DNA of 64,000 nt from Thalassospira sp. MCCC 1A03138 (GTDB lineage Bacteria > Pseudomonadota > Alphaproteobacteria > Rhodospirillales > Thalassospiraceae). Shown here in pieces: positions 35,643 to 45,614 of the stretch; position 1 is the first letter of the stretch, and every line of letters begins with the position of its first letter. The notes under the pieces were generated by a model. The model was not told the DNA's origin. It ran no database searches and saw only the letters and a list, made by a program, of their open reading frames with translations. The stretch is from contig NZ_JFJY01000006.1 in the NCBI RefSeq assembly GCF_002115785.1, positions 1 to 64,000 on the forward strand, in the 5' to 3' direction. The position numbers and the translations under genes were made by a program.

Positions 35643-36746
35643 ATGGCAGATAACGCAAAATTACCTCCGCTTCCTACAGGCACTTTTTCTGCCCGTGCAG
35701 TTACATGGTCAAAAAAGAACCTGTTTGACGGCTGGTTCAACACCCTACTGACACTAGGCTCCATCGCATTCCTTGTGTGGCTTATTCCGCCACTCGTGAA
35801 CTGGGGGATACTCAATGCAACGCTGACGCCCTCCATCGAAGGCTGTGCCGAAGTCACCGGCGCATGCTGGGGCTTTGTAAACGCCAACTTGCGTCTCATT
35901 CTGTTTGGAACCTATCCCTACGACGAACAATGGCGCCCGCTTCTTGCGATGATTGTCCTGATGGGCATCATTTGCTTCAGCCTTGGCGGGGTTAAATATC
36001 CTTCCTTCCGCAAGGCAATCATCCCGATGTGGGTGATCGGGGTTCCGATCATTGCCATCCTGATGTGGGGCGGTGCACTTGGCCTGACCTATGTCCAGAA
36101 TAGCTATTGGGGCGGACTTCCGCTGACTCTGATTCTGTCGGCGATCGGCATCATCTTTGCCTTCCCGCTGGGTTTGCTTCTGGCGTTGGGTCGTCAGTCA
36201 ACAATGCCGGCGATCAAGACGATCTCGGTTGTCTATATCGAGGTGATCCGTGGTGTGCCGCTGATTACGGTTCTGTTCATGGCATCAGTAATGTTCCCGC
36301 TGTTCCTTCCGGACGGTGTGACCATCGACAAACTGCTGCGTGCGCAGATCGGTATCATCCTGTTCACTGCGGCCTATCTTGCCGAAGTGTTCCGTGGCGG
36401 TCTGCAGGCTGTTCCACGTGGCCAGTTTGAAGCCGGTGACAGCCTTGGCCTGTCCTATTGGCAGTCCATGCGTCTGATCATCCTGCCGCAGGCTTTGCGT
36501 CTGGTAATCCCGCCAACCGTCAACAGCTTCATTTCGATGCTCAAGGATACGACACTGGTGGTCATCATCGGTCTGTTCGACTTCCTTGGCACCGTCAAGC
36601 TGGCACTGCGCAGCGACCCCGCATGGACGAAATACTACGTCGAGGGTTATGCCTTCGCCTCGGCAATTTTCTTCCTGATCTGTTTCTCCATGGCCAAATA
36701 TTCGGCCTATCTTGAAAAAGAGCTCCGCAAGGGCGAGCAACGGTAA
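35643..36746 (+). CDS. aapM: General L-amino-acid ABC transporter permease AapM
   Basis: 367 residues, with several helices in an N-terminal extension followed by the HisMQ core: [30 protein letters not shown] and the EAA loop [40 protein letters not shown] loop with Cys residues ([12 protein letters not shown], about residues 61-72) faces the periplasm. It pairs with AapQ as the heterodimeric channel. It is 17 bases from aapP. Confidence 0.93.
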   Translation: MADNAKLPPLPTGTFSARAVTWSKKNLFDGWFNTLLTLGSIAFLVWLIPPLVNWGILNATLTPSIEGCAEVTGACWGFVNANLRLILFGTYPYDEQWRPLLAMIVLMGIICFSLGGVKYPSFRKAIIPMWVIGVPIIAILMWGGALGLTYVQNSYWGGLPLTLILSAIGIIFAFPLGLLLALGRQSTMPAIKTISVVYIEVIRGVPLITVLFMASVMFPLFLPDGVTIDKLLRAQIGIILFTAAYLAEVFRGGLQAVPRGQFEAGDSLGLSYWQSMRLIILPQALRLVIPPTVNSFISMLKDTTLVVIIGLFDFLGTVKLALRSDPAWTKYYVEGYAFASAIFFLICFSMAKYSAYLEKELRKGEQR

Positions 36747-36763
36747 GGAGAGAGGAAAAAACA

Positions 36764-37552
36764 ATGACAGCTACAGAAGCACAAACCACCAATGGCGTTG
36801 TCCCTCCTCCGTCGAACGAGGAAGTGATTACCGTCAGCAAGGCCAACAAATGGTATGGCAACTTCCATGTCCTCAAGGATATCGATCTGCATGTCCGCAA
36901 GGGCGAGCGCATCGTTATCTGCGGGCCGTCCGGTTCGGGTAAATCGACCCTTATCCGTACACTCAACCGTCTTGAGACCTATCAGAGCGGCGAAATCACC
37001 GTTGATGGCATTCTGCTTGGCGACGATGTCAAAAACATCGAAGCCGTGCGCCGCGAAGTCTGCATGGTTTTCCAGCACTTCAACCTTTTCCCGCACATGA
37101 CCGTGCTGGAAAATTTGACTCTGGCACCGATCTGGGTTCGTAAGATGCCCAAGAAAGAAGCCATCGATCTAGCGATGCACTATCTGCAACGCGTGCGGAT
37201 TGCCGAACAGGCCCACAAGTTCCCCGGTCAGCTTTCCGGTGGTCAGCAGCAACGCGTGGCAATTGCCCGCTCGCTCTGCATGCAGCCGAAAATCATGCTT
37301 TTCGATGAACCGACATCGGCCCTTGACCCTGAAATGGTCAAGGAAGTGCTCGACGTTATGGTCGAACTCGCCAAGGAAGGCATGACCATGCTTTGCGTGA
37401 CCCACGAAATGGGCTTCGCCAAAGAGGTTGCTGACCGCGTCGTGTTCATGGACGCCGGTGAAATCGTTGAAATGGCGGGACCGCAGGAATTCTTTGCGAA
37501 CCCGAAAAGTGAACGGACCAAGCTGTTCCTCAGCCAGATCCTGTCACATTAA
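36764..37552 (+). CDS. aapP: General L-amino-acid ABC transporter ATPase AapP
   Basis: 262 residues. Walker [12 protein letters not shown]-loop [18 protein letters not shown], signature [13 protein letters not shown], Walker [16 protein letters not shown] and the switch His in [16 protein letters not shown] are all intact. It powers amino-acid uptake through AapQM. RBS AGGAGAGAGG precedes the ATG. A terminator follows at 37591. Confidence 0.95.
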   Translation: MTATEAQTTNGVVPPPSNEEVITVSKANKWYGNFHVLKDIDLHVRKGERIVICGPSGSGKSTLIRTLNRLETYQSGEITVDGILLGDDVKNIEAVRREVCMVFQHFNLFPHMTVLENLTLAPIWVRKMPKKEAIDLAMHYLQRVRIAEQAHKFPGQLSGGQQQRVAIARSLCMQPKIMLFDEPTSALDPEMVKEVLDVMVELAKEGMTMLCVTHEMGFAKEVADRVVFMDAGEIVEMAGPQEFFANPKSERTKLFLSQILSH

Positions 37553-37590
37553 TCAAAACGCACTGCGGATTTCCGCTAATCGCATACAGG

Positions 37591-37624
37591 AAACGGTCCC
37601 GGAAACGGGGCCGTTTTCTTTTTT
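37591..37624 (+). terminator. Rho-independent terminator of the aap operon
   Basis: AAACGGTCCC and GGGGCCGTTTTC pair around GGAAAC, followed by TTTTTTG. Confidence 0.85.
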
Positions 37625-37698
37625 GCAAATTTCGGGCTTGCCCCCTGCCCGTCAAATGCCGAAGATCGGCGAGAAAACAGCAATGGATAAACATCTTC

Positions 37699-38523
37699 AT
37701 GACCACGCCTTCCACACCTGTTACCGCTGCGTCGACATCGGGCTTCATCACGGTTCAGTCGCTGACCAAAAAGTTCGGTCCGAATACCGCGCTTGATTAT
37801 GTCAGCCTGTCGCTCAGCAAGGGTGAAACCATGGCGATCATCGGCCCATCAGCGGCGGGTAAAAGCGTGCTTTTGAAATGTATCGTCGGTCTTCACGGAG
37901 CCGATAGCGGTAAGATCATGCTGGGCGGTGACGATGTCAGCCAGGTCAGTTCGCCTGCGCGAAAACATTGGGCAGAACGGATTGGCATGCTGTTTCAGCA
38001 AAACGCCCTGTTTGACAGCATGAAGGTTTGGGAAAATATCTGTTTTCGCCAGATAGAGCGCGGAACCATGACCCGCAAAGAAGCCAAGGATCACGCAGTC
38101 GGCCTGCTTGGTCATGTTGGCCTGTCTGAAGACAGTGCCTTTCTTTCCCCGGGAGATCTTTCCGGCGGCATGCAAAAGCGCGTTGGCATTGCGCGTGCCA
38201 TTTCAACCGATCCGGAAATTCTGCTGCTTGATAATCCGACCGCGGGTCTTGATCCGGTTCTGTCGAACCATATCGAACTGATGATCAGCAAGATCGCGAC
38301 CCAGCACGGTACCACCGTCATTACCATCACCAATGACATGCAGATCGCACGCACGCGTTACGCTAACCTTGTGATGATGCACGCGGGCAAAGTTTACTGG
38401 TCGGGTCCGACAAACGATATTGATGACGCCCATAACGAACATCTGACCCAGATGCTCAATGGTTCGTCCAAAGGTCCGATCACCATGCGGATGGGCAAGC
38501 GCGGCGACCATATGGTTGCCTGA
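37699..38523 (+). CDS. Orphan MlaF-like ABC ATPase with substituted catalytic residues
   Basis: 274 residues, closest in outline to MlaF/Ttg2A ATPases of phospholipid importers. Walker A (GPSAAGKS), Q-loop (MLFQQNALFDSMKVWENI) and signature (LSGGMQKRVGIAR) are normal. Walker B reads ILLLDNPTAGLDP, with Asn179 where the catalytic Glu belongs. The switch region reads TITNDM, with Asn212 in place of His. Both changes were confirmed in the codons (GAT AAT CCG; ACC AAT GAC). No MlaE permease or MlaD gene adjoins it. It may be weakly active or regulatory; the family is fairly certain, the partner unknown. Confidence 0.75.
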   Translation: MTTPSTPVTAASTSGFITVQSLTKKFGPNTALDYVSLSLSKGETMAIIGPSAAGKSVLLKCIVGLHGADSGKIMLGGDDVSQVSSPARKHWAERIGMLFQQNALFDSMKVWENICFRQIERGTMTRKEAKDHAVGLLGHVGLSEDSAFLSPGDLSGGMQKRVGIARAISTDPEILLLDNPTAGLDPVLSNHIELMISKIATQHGTTVITITNDMQIARTRYANLVMMHAGKVYWSGPTNDIDDAHNEHLTQMLNGSSKGPITMRMGKRGDHMVA

Positions 38524-38543
38524 TCGCAAATCGTTGTTGTCGG

Positions 38544-39308
38544 TCAATTCGCGGTATAAACCGACAAATCCGCTTCACGGATGACATCGGCCCAAACCGG
38601 GCCGGGATGACGGTCGGTAAACAGGGCGTCAATTTCCGAAAGATGCCCCAACCGCACCATCGCGCGCCGCCCGAATTTCGATGCATCGGTACACAGGAAC
38701 GTCTGTCGGGCATTGGAAATGATCGCACGCGCCACACGGACTTCGCGATAGTCGAAATCCATCAGACTACCATCTTCGTCAACGCCGGAAATCCCGACAA
38801 TCGCGTAATCGACCTTGAACTGGTTGATAAAATCGATGGTCGCCTCACCAATCACGCCAAAGTCACGCTGACGAACAACGCCACCAGCAATAATCACCTC
38901 AAAGCCCGGATTGGCGGCACAAATCTGGGCGACATGCAGGTTATTGGTGATGATTTTCAGGCTCTTGTGTGACGATAACGCGCGCGCAACCTCTTCATTT
39001 GTGGTGCCGATATTGATGAATATAGACGCCCCTTCGGGGATATGCTGCGCCACCAGCTTGGCAATCTCGCGCTTGCTCCCAAGGTTAAGAACCTGACGAT
39101 CAGTATAGGCCGTGTTTTCCGTGGTCGAAAGGCTGGCCGCCCCGCCATGATAACGCGCAACAAGCCCTTCTTCGGCCATCTCGTTGATATCACGTCGAAT
39201 GGTCTGGGGGGTAACGGCAAAATGGTCGGCCAATGTATCAATCGTCATGAAACTGTTCGCCGCAACCAGTTCAAGAATTTCGCGACGCCGCCGATCAAGC
39301 TTGCCCAT
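38544..39308 (-). CDS. DeoR-family transcriptional regulator (GlpR-like)
   Basis: 254 residues. The N-terminal DeoR helix-turn-helix (RRREILELVAANSFMTIDTLADHFAVTPQTIRRDINEM) is followed by the sugar-phosphate-sensing domain (GASIFINIGTTNEEVARAL, then VIAGGVVRQRDFGVIGEATI, DYAIVGISGVDEDGSLMDFDYREVRVARAII). The length and GlpR-type spacing suggest a phosphorylated sugar or polyol inducer. I chose ATG 39308 because GGAAGGAAACAAT precedes it. It lies just downstream of a DASS transporter gene on the same strand. Confidence 0.9.
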   Translation of the reverse strand: MGKLDRRRREILELVAANSFMTIDTLADHFAVTPQTIRRDINEMAEEGLVARYHGGAASLSTTENTAYTDRQVLNLGSKREIAKLVAQHIPEGASIFINIGTTNEEVARALSSHKSLKIITNNLHVAQICAANPGFEVIIAGGVVRQRDFGVIGEATIDFINQFKVDYAIVGISGVDEDGSLMDFDYREVRVARAIISNARQTFLCTDASKFGRRAMVRLGHLSEIDALFTDRHPGPVWADVIREADLSVYTAN

Positions 39309-39328
39309 ATTGTTTCCTTCCACCCTGA

Positions 39329-39357
39329 ATTTTCGTCTTTGATTCTTAATTTTCGTT
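39329..39357. promoter_or_regulatory. Tandem AATTTTCGT repeats before the DeoR gene
   Basis: AATTTTCGT occurs at 39329-39337 and 39349-39357, 20 bases apart (two helical turns). DeoR-family operators often contain TTTCG-type repeats, so autoregulation is plausible. Confidence 0.45.
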
Positions 39358-39414
39358 ACCGATCAAAATGCTTTCTAATGAACGGCAATGCAAGCCCTGC
39401 ACTCAAAGAAGTTG

Positions 39415-40974
39415 TTATTTAAACAGAATGGGCACCAGAATCATGGAAAACACCACCAGCAGAGCAAGCCCGGCAAGGTTCACAACCGCACCGGCGCGAA
39501 CCATATCGCCAATTTTCAGATAGCCGCAGGCAAAAACAATAGCATTCGGGGGCGTTGCCACCGGCAACATGAAAGCACAGCTTGCGGCAATCGCCACCGG
39601 CACGGCAAGCAATAGCGGGTCGATGCCCTCGCCCAACGCATAAGTTGCCACCAGTGGCAAAAAGGTTGCAGCCGTCGCCGTATTGGATGTCAGATGGCTG
39701 ATCAGGATCACCATCAAGGCAATCAGACCGATCTGCAAGAACACCGGCAGGTCTGGTAGAGTACCGGCATTTCCGGCAATCCAGACCGCAAGGCCGCTGC
39801 CATTGATCAGCGCCCCTAACGCCAGTCCGCCGCCCACCAAAAGCAAAATGCCCCAGGGCAACCGCAATGTCGCCTTCCAATCCAGCACATAAAGATTTTC
39901 ACGTGCCTTGACAGGGATCGCAAACAAAGCAATCGCAGCAAACATCGCAATCGATGCATCGCTGATCGGGACATCGGGCAAAGCCACCTCGATCAGTGGT
40001 CGGAAAAGCCACAAGCAGGCCGTCGTCACAAAGACGATGGCAACCGACTTCTCTCCGCGTGACATCGGTCCCAGTGCAGCAATATCACGCGCCAAAGCAT
40101 GTCGTGCATTTTCCGGAAGATCATCCGCCTGCGGATAGACAACAGATGTCAGTATCCACCAGCAGAACAGCAAAAAGACCGCAGCAAAAGGAACCCCCAA
40201 CATCATCCATTGCCCGAACCCGATGCTGACATCAAAATTACTGGCAAGATAACCGGCAAGCAACGCATTCGGCGGCGTCCCGATCAGGGTCCCGATCCCG
40301 CCGATGCTCGCACCAAAGGCAATCCCGAATAGAAGCGCCAGCGCAAAATTGCGCGTCAGCGGAGCAAGCTTTTCCGTCACACTTTCATCGTCGTCCTCAA
40401 TGCCTCTGGACGGTTCCGTTTCATTGTCGCGAAGCAAATTCACAATCGAAAGCGCAATCGGCAACATCATCGTCGCGGTTGCGGTATTACTGACCCACAT
40501 CGAAAGGAATGCCGTGGCGGTTATGAAGCCCCCGACAAGAGCACGCGGCCGAAACCCTACCGTTTTCAGAATCATCAGCGCAATGCGTCGATGCAGGTTC
40601 CAGCGCTCCATGGCGATCGCAATGATAAATCCCCCCAAAAACATGAATAACAGGGGGTTGGCATAGTGCGACGTTACCTGTGCAACCGATGCCAGACCAA
40701 ATAACGGCGCCAGGGCAACCGGCACCAACGCTGTCGCCGCTATCGGGATCGCTTCCGACAACCACCAAACGGCCATCAAGGCGGCAAGGGATGCCGTGTA
40801 CCAAGCAATCGAACTCATGCCGCTTGGTGGCTCCATCAGCACCATGGCAACAAACAGGATAATCCCACCCCAAAGCCCGATCTGCCGTCGAAATACGCCG
40901 GGTCGGCGAGGAGATGCCGGGTTGGCACCTGTCGACGAGATCGGAAGCCTGTCAATCAGAGGAAATCGGATCAT
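39415..40974 (-). CDS. DASS/SLC13-family sodium-coupled anion transporter
   Basis: 519 residues with about 12-13 helices. Hallmarks are GGFIIAIAMERWNLHRRIALMIL, the SNT motif VSNTATATMMLPIALSIV, GGIGTLIGTPPNALLAGYLAS, and a second repeat SHLTSNTATAATFLPLV with TPPNAIVFACGYLKIG near the end. These two SNT repeats bind sodium and the carboxylate substrate, typically di- or tricarboxylates or sulfate. It lies 106 bases upstream of the DeoR gene on the same strand and divergent from the GMC oxidoreductase, so these may be one regulon. Confidence 0.92.
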   Translation of the reverse strand: MIRFPLIDRLPISSTGANPASPRRPGVFRRQIGLWGGIILFVAMVLMEPPSGMSSIAWYTASLAALMAVWWLSEAIPIAATALVPVALAPLFGLASVAQVTSHYANPLLFMFLGGFIIAIAMERWNLHRRIALMILKTVGFRPRALVGGFITATAFLSMWVSNTATATMMLPIALSIVNLLRDNETEPSRGIEDDDESVTEKLAPLTRNFALALLFGIAFGASIGGIGTLIGTPPNALLAGYLASNFDVSIGFGQWMMLGVPFAAVFLLFCWWILTSVVYPQADDLPENARHALARDIAALGPMSRGEKSVAIVFVTTACLWLFRPLIEVALPDVPISDASIAMFAAIALFAIPVKARENLYVLDWKATLRLPWGILLLVGGGLALGALINGSGLAVWIAGNAGTLPDLPVFLQIGLIALMVILISHLTSNTATAATFLPLVATYALGEGIDPLLLAVPVAIAASCAFMLPVATPPNAIVFACGYLKIGDMVRAGAVVNLAGLALLVVFSMILVPILFK

Positions 40975-41300
40975 CGGATGCTCCGGCCATAAGGCGCCAT
41001 ATGTGCTGTGAAACGCTGTGATATGCCATCAACTTACGACATCACAATCTCTTCGCAACAGTTTGATTTTTATATAACTATTCCAACTTTCAATTACTTT
41101 CGGAGTTTTCCGTATCGCGGAACGCTTCCCGCCATTGATTATATTTCCGATCCCGGCGATCAATGATAGCGTTACAGCAAAAATCAAATGCAGCCAATTG
41201 TGCTGCCAAAACAACGACACCACTGGGAGGATAGAAAACATGATCACACGACCTTACCCTATCCAGAATGATCCCCGTGTCACGCAACGGAGTTCGATCA
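40975..41300. other. Divergent DASS/GMC intergenic region
   Basis: 326 bases, AT-rich in the centre (41060-41100). I see no conserved RNA, gene or clear dyad. It should hold two divergent promoters. Confidence 0.4.
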
Positions 41301-42899
41301 TTGGATAACTTTGATTACATTATTATTGGCGCCGGTTCTGCCGGATGCACACTGGCCAATCGCCTCTCTGAAATGGGCCAGGCCAGCATTCTTCTGCTAG
41401 AGGCCGGCGGCAAGGATACCAATCCATGGATTCATATTCCCGTGGGTTACCTTTATTGCATTGGCAATCCGAATGTTGACTGGTGCTTCAAAACCGAGGC
41501 AGAGAACGGCCTGAATGGCCGATCACTGGGATATCCGCGCGGCAAGGTTCTGGGCGGGTGTTCGTCGATCAACGGCATGATCTATATGCGTGGTCAGGCT
41601 GCCGATTATGATCACTGGCGGCAATCGGGGTGTAACGGTTGGGGCTGGGATGATGTCTTGCCGCATTTCAGAAAATCCGAAGATTACTACCTCGGTGCTG
41701 ATGACATGCACGGGTCAGGCGGCGAATGGCGGGTTGAACAGGCGCGCGTGCGCTGGGAAATCCTTGATGCCTTTCAGGATGCCGCCGAACAGGCAGGCAT
41801 CCCCAAGGTCGTCGACTTTAACCGCGGCAATAACGAGGGGTCGGGCTATTTCGCGGTCAATCAGAAACGCGGCATACGCTGGAATACCTCGAAGGCATTT
41901 CTGAAGCCTGCCCTATCGCGCAAAAATCTGGAACTGCGTACACATGCGCAGGTTCGGCGTCTGATCATTGAAAACGGTCGCGTCACGGGCGTTGAATATG
42001 ACCGCGACGGCCAGATTGAAACCGTCACCGCACGTCGTGAAATCGTTTTGTCGGCGGGTGCCGTCGGGTCGCCCCATATTCTCGAACTGTCGGGTATTGG
42101 CCGGGGCGATGTCCTGCAAAAACATGGCATCCAGACCATCCATGAAAGCACGCAGGTTGGTGAAAACCTGCAAGATCACCTGCAACTTCGCTGCGCTTTC
42201 AAAGTCACGGGCATCCGCACCCTGAATGAACAGGCCAGCAGCCTTGTCGGCAAGGCCGGGATCGCGCTGGAATACCTGTTTAATCAATCAGGGCCGATGT
42301 CGATGGCCCCAAGCCAGCTTGGCATCTTCACCAAATCCGATGCATCCTTCGAAACGGCAAACCTGCAATATCATGTGCAGCCGCTGTCACTTGAAAAGTT
42401 TGGCGATCCTGTCCATCCCTTCCCGGCCTTTACGGCAAGTGTCTGCAATCTGCGCCCGCAAAGTCGCGGTAGCATCCATCTGAAGTCACCCGAATTCCGC
42501 AACCAACCGGCAATTGCACCCAATTATCTGAGCGCGGATGCCGATAAAAAGGTTGCTGCCGACTCAATCCGGCTGACCCGCAAAATTGCCAATCAGCCCG
42601 CCCTTGCCCCGTATCGGCCCGAAGAATTCAAACCCGGCCCGTCATACGAGACAGAGGATGATCTGGTCAAAGCAGCAGGCTATATCGGCACGACGATTTT
42701 CCACCCTGTGGGCACATGCCGCATGGGCGCGGACCCGGCATCGGTGGTTGATCCACAATTACGGCTGCGTGGGCTTGACGGGCTTCGGATTGCTGATGCC
42801 TCGATCATGCCCACCATCACATCGGGCAATACCAATTCACCAACCATCATGATTGCAGAAAAAGCCGCCGCCATGATTATGGCAAGCGTACGCAACTAG
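41301..42899 (+). CDS. GMC-family FAD oxidoreductase (choline-dehydrogenase-like)
   Basis: 532 residues from a TTG at 41301 (MDNFDYIIIGAGSAGCTLANRL), which has CGGAG upstream; an ATG at 41268 would add 11 residues but lacks a ribosome site. The dinucleotide fold is followed by GMC signature 1 (YPRGKVLGGCSSINGMIYMRGQAADYDHW), signature 2 (LSAGAVGSPHILELSGIG) and the C-terminal active-site region (FHPVGTCRMG and DASIMPTITSGNTNSPTIMIAEKAA). It oxidises an alcohol to an aldehyde with FAD, probably passing electrons to quinone. The true substrate is unknown; there are no betaine genes nearby. Confidence 0.88.
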   Translation: MDNFDYIIIGAGSAGCTLANRLSEMGQASILLLEAGGKDTNPWIHIPVGYLYCIGNPNVDWCFKTEAENGLNGRSLGYPRGKVLGGCSSINGMIYMRGQAADYDHWRQSGCNGWGWDDVLPHFRKSEDYYLGADDMHGSGGEWRVEQARVRWEILDAFQDAAEQAGIPKVVDFNRGNNEGSGYFAVNQKRGIRWNTSKAFLKPALSRKNLELRTHAQVRRLIIENGRVTGVEYDRDGQIETVTARREIVLSAGAVGSPHILELSGIGRGDVLQKHGIQTIHESTQVGENLQDHLQLRCAFKVTGIRTLNEQASSLVGKAGIALEYLFNQSGPMSMAPSQLGIFTKSDASFETANLQYHVQPLSLEKFGDPVHPFPAFTASVCNLRPQSRGSIHLKSPEFRNQPAIAPNYLSADADKKVAADSIRLTRKIANQPALAPYRPEEFKPGPSYETEDDLVKAAGYIGTTIFHPVGTCRMGADPASVVDPQLRLRGLDGLRIADASIMPTITSGNTNSPTIMIAEKAAAMIMASVRN

Positions 42900-42913
42900 C
42901 CACAAAAACTAGA

Positions 42914-42949
42914 CAAAAAGGCAGGGAAGTCACCCTACCCGGCCTTTTG
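42914..42949. terminator. Bidirectional terminator
   Basis: CAAAAAGGC pairs with GGCCTTTTG, with an inner AGGG/CCCT, between the convergent GMC and deoA genes. Confidence 0.7.
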
Positions 42950-42966
42950 CATTCTCAGTTGTGTGA

Positions 42967-44307
42967 TCACCCTTTGGTGCGAGCAACGATCCGTTCGCGT
43001 ACTGCGGCGGCGGAACCGGTTCTGGCGACTTCGCCATCGCCAATTACGATTGCCTCGCGCAACAGCGCCGTCGCCTCGTCAAGCTGTGCCTGATCACGGA
43101 CATGAGCGATACAAAGCGGCGTTTCGGCCGAAACGGCCTGCCCGACCTTGATGAAATCGGTAAAGCCGACAGCAAAGTCGATCTTCTGATCGGCGCGCGT
43201 CCGGCCACCTTTCAACGCAACCAGCGCCAGACCAACCTTGCGGGCATCCATCGATACAACCCGCCCGGTCTTCGCCGCGCTGACGGACTTAATCATCGGA
43301 GCTACTTCAAGATGGGCCGATGTGTTTTCGATAAAATCGGCTGGACCGCCAAGGGCCGATACCATTTTGCCAAATACTTCGGCTGCCTTGCCCGATGTCA
43401 GGGCGTCGCTTGCTTTCTGCAAACCATCAGCGACATCGGTTGCAACGCCGGTCAATGACAGCATTTCCGCTGCCAACGCCATCGTGACATCATAAACCCT
43501 CTGTTCCTGATGCTTGCCGGTCAGGAAATCAACTGCTTCGTGCATTTCAAGCGCGTTGCCAACCGTATCGCCCAGAACCTGTTCCATATCAGTCAAAAGG
43601 GCCGTTGTCGGCACACCATTGCGGGTTGCGACTTCGGTGATGCTTTCGGCCAGCTCGCGCGCACGATCATATTCATTCATGAAGGCACCCGATCCGAATT
43701 TAACATCCATCACCAGCGCATCCAGACCTGCCGCCAGCTTTTTCGACAGGATCGATGCGGTAATCAACGGAATGCTTTCTACCGTCGCAGTAACATCGCG
43801 AATGCCATAAAAACGCTTGTCCGCAGGGGCAAGATCGGCAGTCTGTCCGATGATGGCGCAGCCTACTTCACGCGTGACCTTGGCAAATTCATCCAGGGTC
43901 GGTGCGGTACGATAGCCCGGGATGGAATCAAATTTGTCCAGCGTCCCGCCCGTATGGCCAAGGCCCCTTCCCGAAATCATCGGAACAAAAGCACCGCACG
44001 CACCAACAATCGGCCCCAGCATCAGGCTGACCTTGTCGCCAACCCCACCAGTCGAATGCTTGTCGACAATCGGCCCGTCAAGGCCAAGCGCCTTCCAATC
44101 AAGTACGGTCCCGGAATCACGCATATTTCGCGTCAGCGCCGCGCGCTCATCCATGGTCATGCCGTTAAAGAAAACCGCCATGGCAAGGGCGGCCACCTGC
44201 CCCTCGCTGATGCTTTCATCGGCAATGCCCTTTACGAAAAAGGCGATTTCGGCGTCTGTCAGTACTTCGCCTTCACGTTTACGGCGAATGATTTCCTGCG
44301 GCAGCAT
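42967..44307 (-). CDS. deoA: Thymidine phosphorylase
   Basis: 446 residues. The family signature is intact: [51 protein letters not shown] binds phosphate and nucleoside. An N-terminal helical domain ([25 protein letters not shown]) and a C-terminal mixed domain follow the normal plan. It splits thymidine and deoxyuridine into base and deoxyribose-1-phosphate. RBS AGGAG precedes the ATG. It is the last gene of the nucleoside import/catabolism operon; deoxyribose-phosphate enzymes (deoB, deoC) are not in the window. Confidence 0.95.
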   Translation of the reverse strand: MLPQEIIRRKREGEVLTDAEIAFFVKGIADESISEGQVAALAMAVFFNGMTMDERAALTRNMRDSGTVLDWKALGLDGPIVDKHSTGGVGDKVSLMLGPIVGACGAFVPMISGRGLGHTGGTLDKFDSIPGYRTAPTLDEFAKVTREVGCAIIGQTADLAPADKRFYGIRDVTATVESIPLITASILSKKLAAGLDALVMDVKFGSGAFMNEYDRARELAESITEVATRNGVPTTALLTDMEQVLGDTVGNALEMHEAVDFLTGKHQEQRVYDVTMALAAEMLSLTGVATDVADGLQKASDALTSGKAAEVFGKMVSALGGPADFIENTSAHLEVAPMIKSVSAAKTGRVVSMDARKVGLALVALKGGRTRADQKIDFAVGFTDFIKVGQAVSAETPLCIAHVRDQAQLDEATALLREAIVIGDGEVARTGSAAAVRERIVARTKG

Positions 44308-44365
44308 ATGCTTTCTCCTGCGCGCTTATTATTGAATTACGTTTCCAAACCCGATCAAAAAATCT

Positions 44366-45172
44366 TCATGCATCACTTGAAAAATAACGCAGCAGGATCT
44401 TGATCAAATTTGCAGATCCTTCTTTCGCCATTTCAAGTGTCTGTTCATGACTAAGAGCGGTCGGGCCCATGCCAGCGGCCAGATTGGTGATGTTTGAAAC
44501 TGCCGCCACCCGGAATCCCAGACGCCGGGCAAGAATGTTTTCCGGCACGGTCGACATGCCCACCGCATCCGCCCCAAAAGTCTTAAGCGCGCGAATTTCG
44601 GCCGGCGTTTCAAAGCTCGGCCCGGTGCACCAGCAATAAGTCCCTTCAAACAGGTCAATGCCAAGCTCGGCCGCAGTATTTTTCAACCCCGATCCTATTT
44701 CCGGATCATACGGCACATCCATCCCGACAAAACGATCATTGCCATGATATCCGATCAGTGGGTTGGGCCCAAATAGGCTGATATGATCCGTAATCAGCAT
44801 CAGGTTCCCCGGTGATGCCTCGGGGATCAGCGAGCCCGCAGCATTGGTCAGGATAAGCCGGTCGGTACCCAATTCACGCAATGTTTCAAGCGGCTCACTC
44901 ATCAAATCCGAACGGCCATGTTCATAATAATGCGCCCGGCCCTGCATGACGGCAACCGATACACCACCAATCCTGCCAAGCACCAACTGCCCGCCATGGC
45001 CCTCCACCGTCGGCCTGGGAAAGCCCGGTAGTTCGGCATAGGAAATCCTGATCGCATCACTGACCGCGTCAATAACGCCCCCCAGCCCACTGCCAAGAAC
45101 AAGTGCGACCTGGGCCCTAAAGCCCGGCGCCTTAGCGGCAATGACGTCCAATGCGGCTTTGACTTTGCTCAT
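44366..45172 (-). CDS. punA: Purine-nucleoside phosphorylase
   Basis: 268 residues, trimeric low-molecular-mass PNP type. Motifs are VALVLGSGLGG, the phosphate loop VMQGRAHYYEHG, LILTNAAGSLIPEASPGNLMLITDHIS and GPSFETPAEIRALKTFGADAVGMSTVPENI with the purine-binding Glu and later Asn (VSNITN). It phosphorolyses purine (deoxy)nucleosides. Its ATG overlaps the cdd stop by 4 bases (ATGA). It sits between cdd and deoA. Confidence 0.95.
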   Translation of the reverse strand: MSKVKAALDVIAAKAPGFRAQVALVLGSGLGGVIDAVSDAIRISYAELPGFPRPTVEGHGGQLVLGRIGGVSVAVMQGRAHYYEHGRSDLMSEPLETLRELGTDRLILTNAAGSLIPEASPGNLMLITDHISLFGPNPLIGYHGNDRFVGMDVPYDPEIGSGLKNTAAELGIDLFEGTYCWCTGPSFETPAEIRALKTFGADAVGMSTVPENILARRLGFRVAAVSNITNLAAGMGPTALSHEQTLEMAKEGSANLIKILLRYFSSDA

Positions 45173-45588
45173 TTCAAATTCTCCGGCCCGAAGGAATGGG
45201 GAATAAGCTCTTCACGCGTCAGGGTCAGAAGCGTTTTGCCTGCATCATTGATGATATAAATCGTTGCATCCGATCCGGTGAATTCCCGGATTTTCTGGCG
45301 ACAACCACCACATGGTGTACAGGCAACATCCCCCAGCCCGACAACGACGATTTCATCAAACTTGGTTTCACCCGACAAAACCATTGCCGAAATCGCCCCG
45401 GCCTCGGCACAAACACCTTCGGGATAGGCTGCGTTTTCAACATTGCATCCGGCAATGATCTGACCACCTTCCGTCCGAAGTGCTGCCCCGACATAAAACT
45501 TTGAATATGGCGCATACGCCTTGTCACGCGCGGCAAGTGCCGCGTCAATCAAATCGCGCGGGGCGTCGGTTACAGTTTGCGATGTCAT
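45169..45588 (-). CDS. cdd: Cytidine deaminase
   Basis: 139 residues, the small tetrameric form. The zinc site is complete: CNVENAAYPEGVCAEAGAI supplies a Cys and the catalytic Glu in CAE, and ACTPCGGCRQKIREF supplies the P-C-x-x-C pair. It converts cytidine and deoxycytidine to uridine and deoxyuridine, feeding the phosphorylases downstream. It is translationally coupled to punA. The decayed BMP gene lies just upstream. Confidence 0.95.
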   Translation of the reverse strand: MTSQTVTDAPRDLIDAALAARDKAYAPYSKFYVGAALRTEGGQIIAGCNVENAAYPEGVCAEAGAISAMVLSGETKFDEIVVVGLGDVACTPCGGCRQKIREFTGSDATIYIINDAGKTLLTLTREELIPHSFGPENLK

Positions 45589-45614
45589 ATGTCTTATCCT
45601 GTTTTTCCTGCCGC

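Noticed and set aside
43510-44403. 297-residue open frame antisense to deoA
   Set aside because: deoA carries a complete thymidine phosphorylase signature; the other strand is a shadow.
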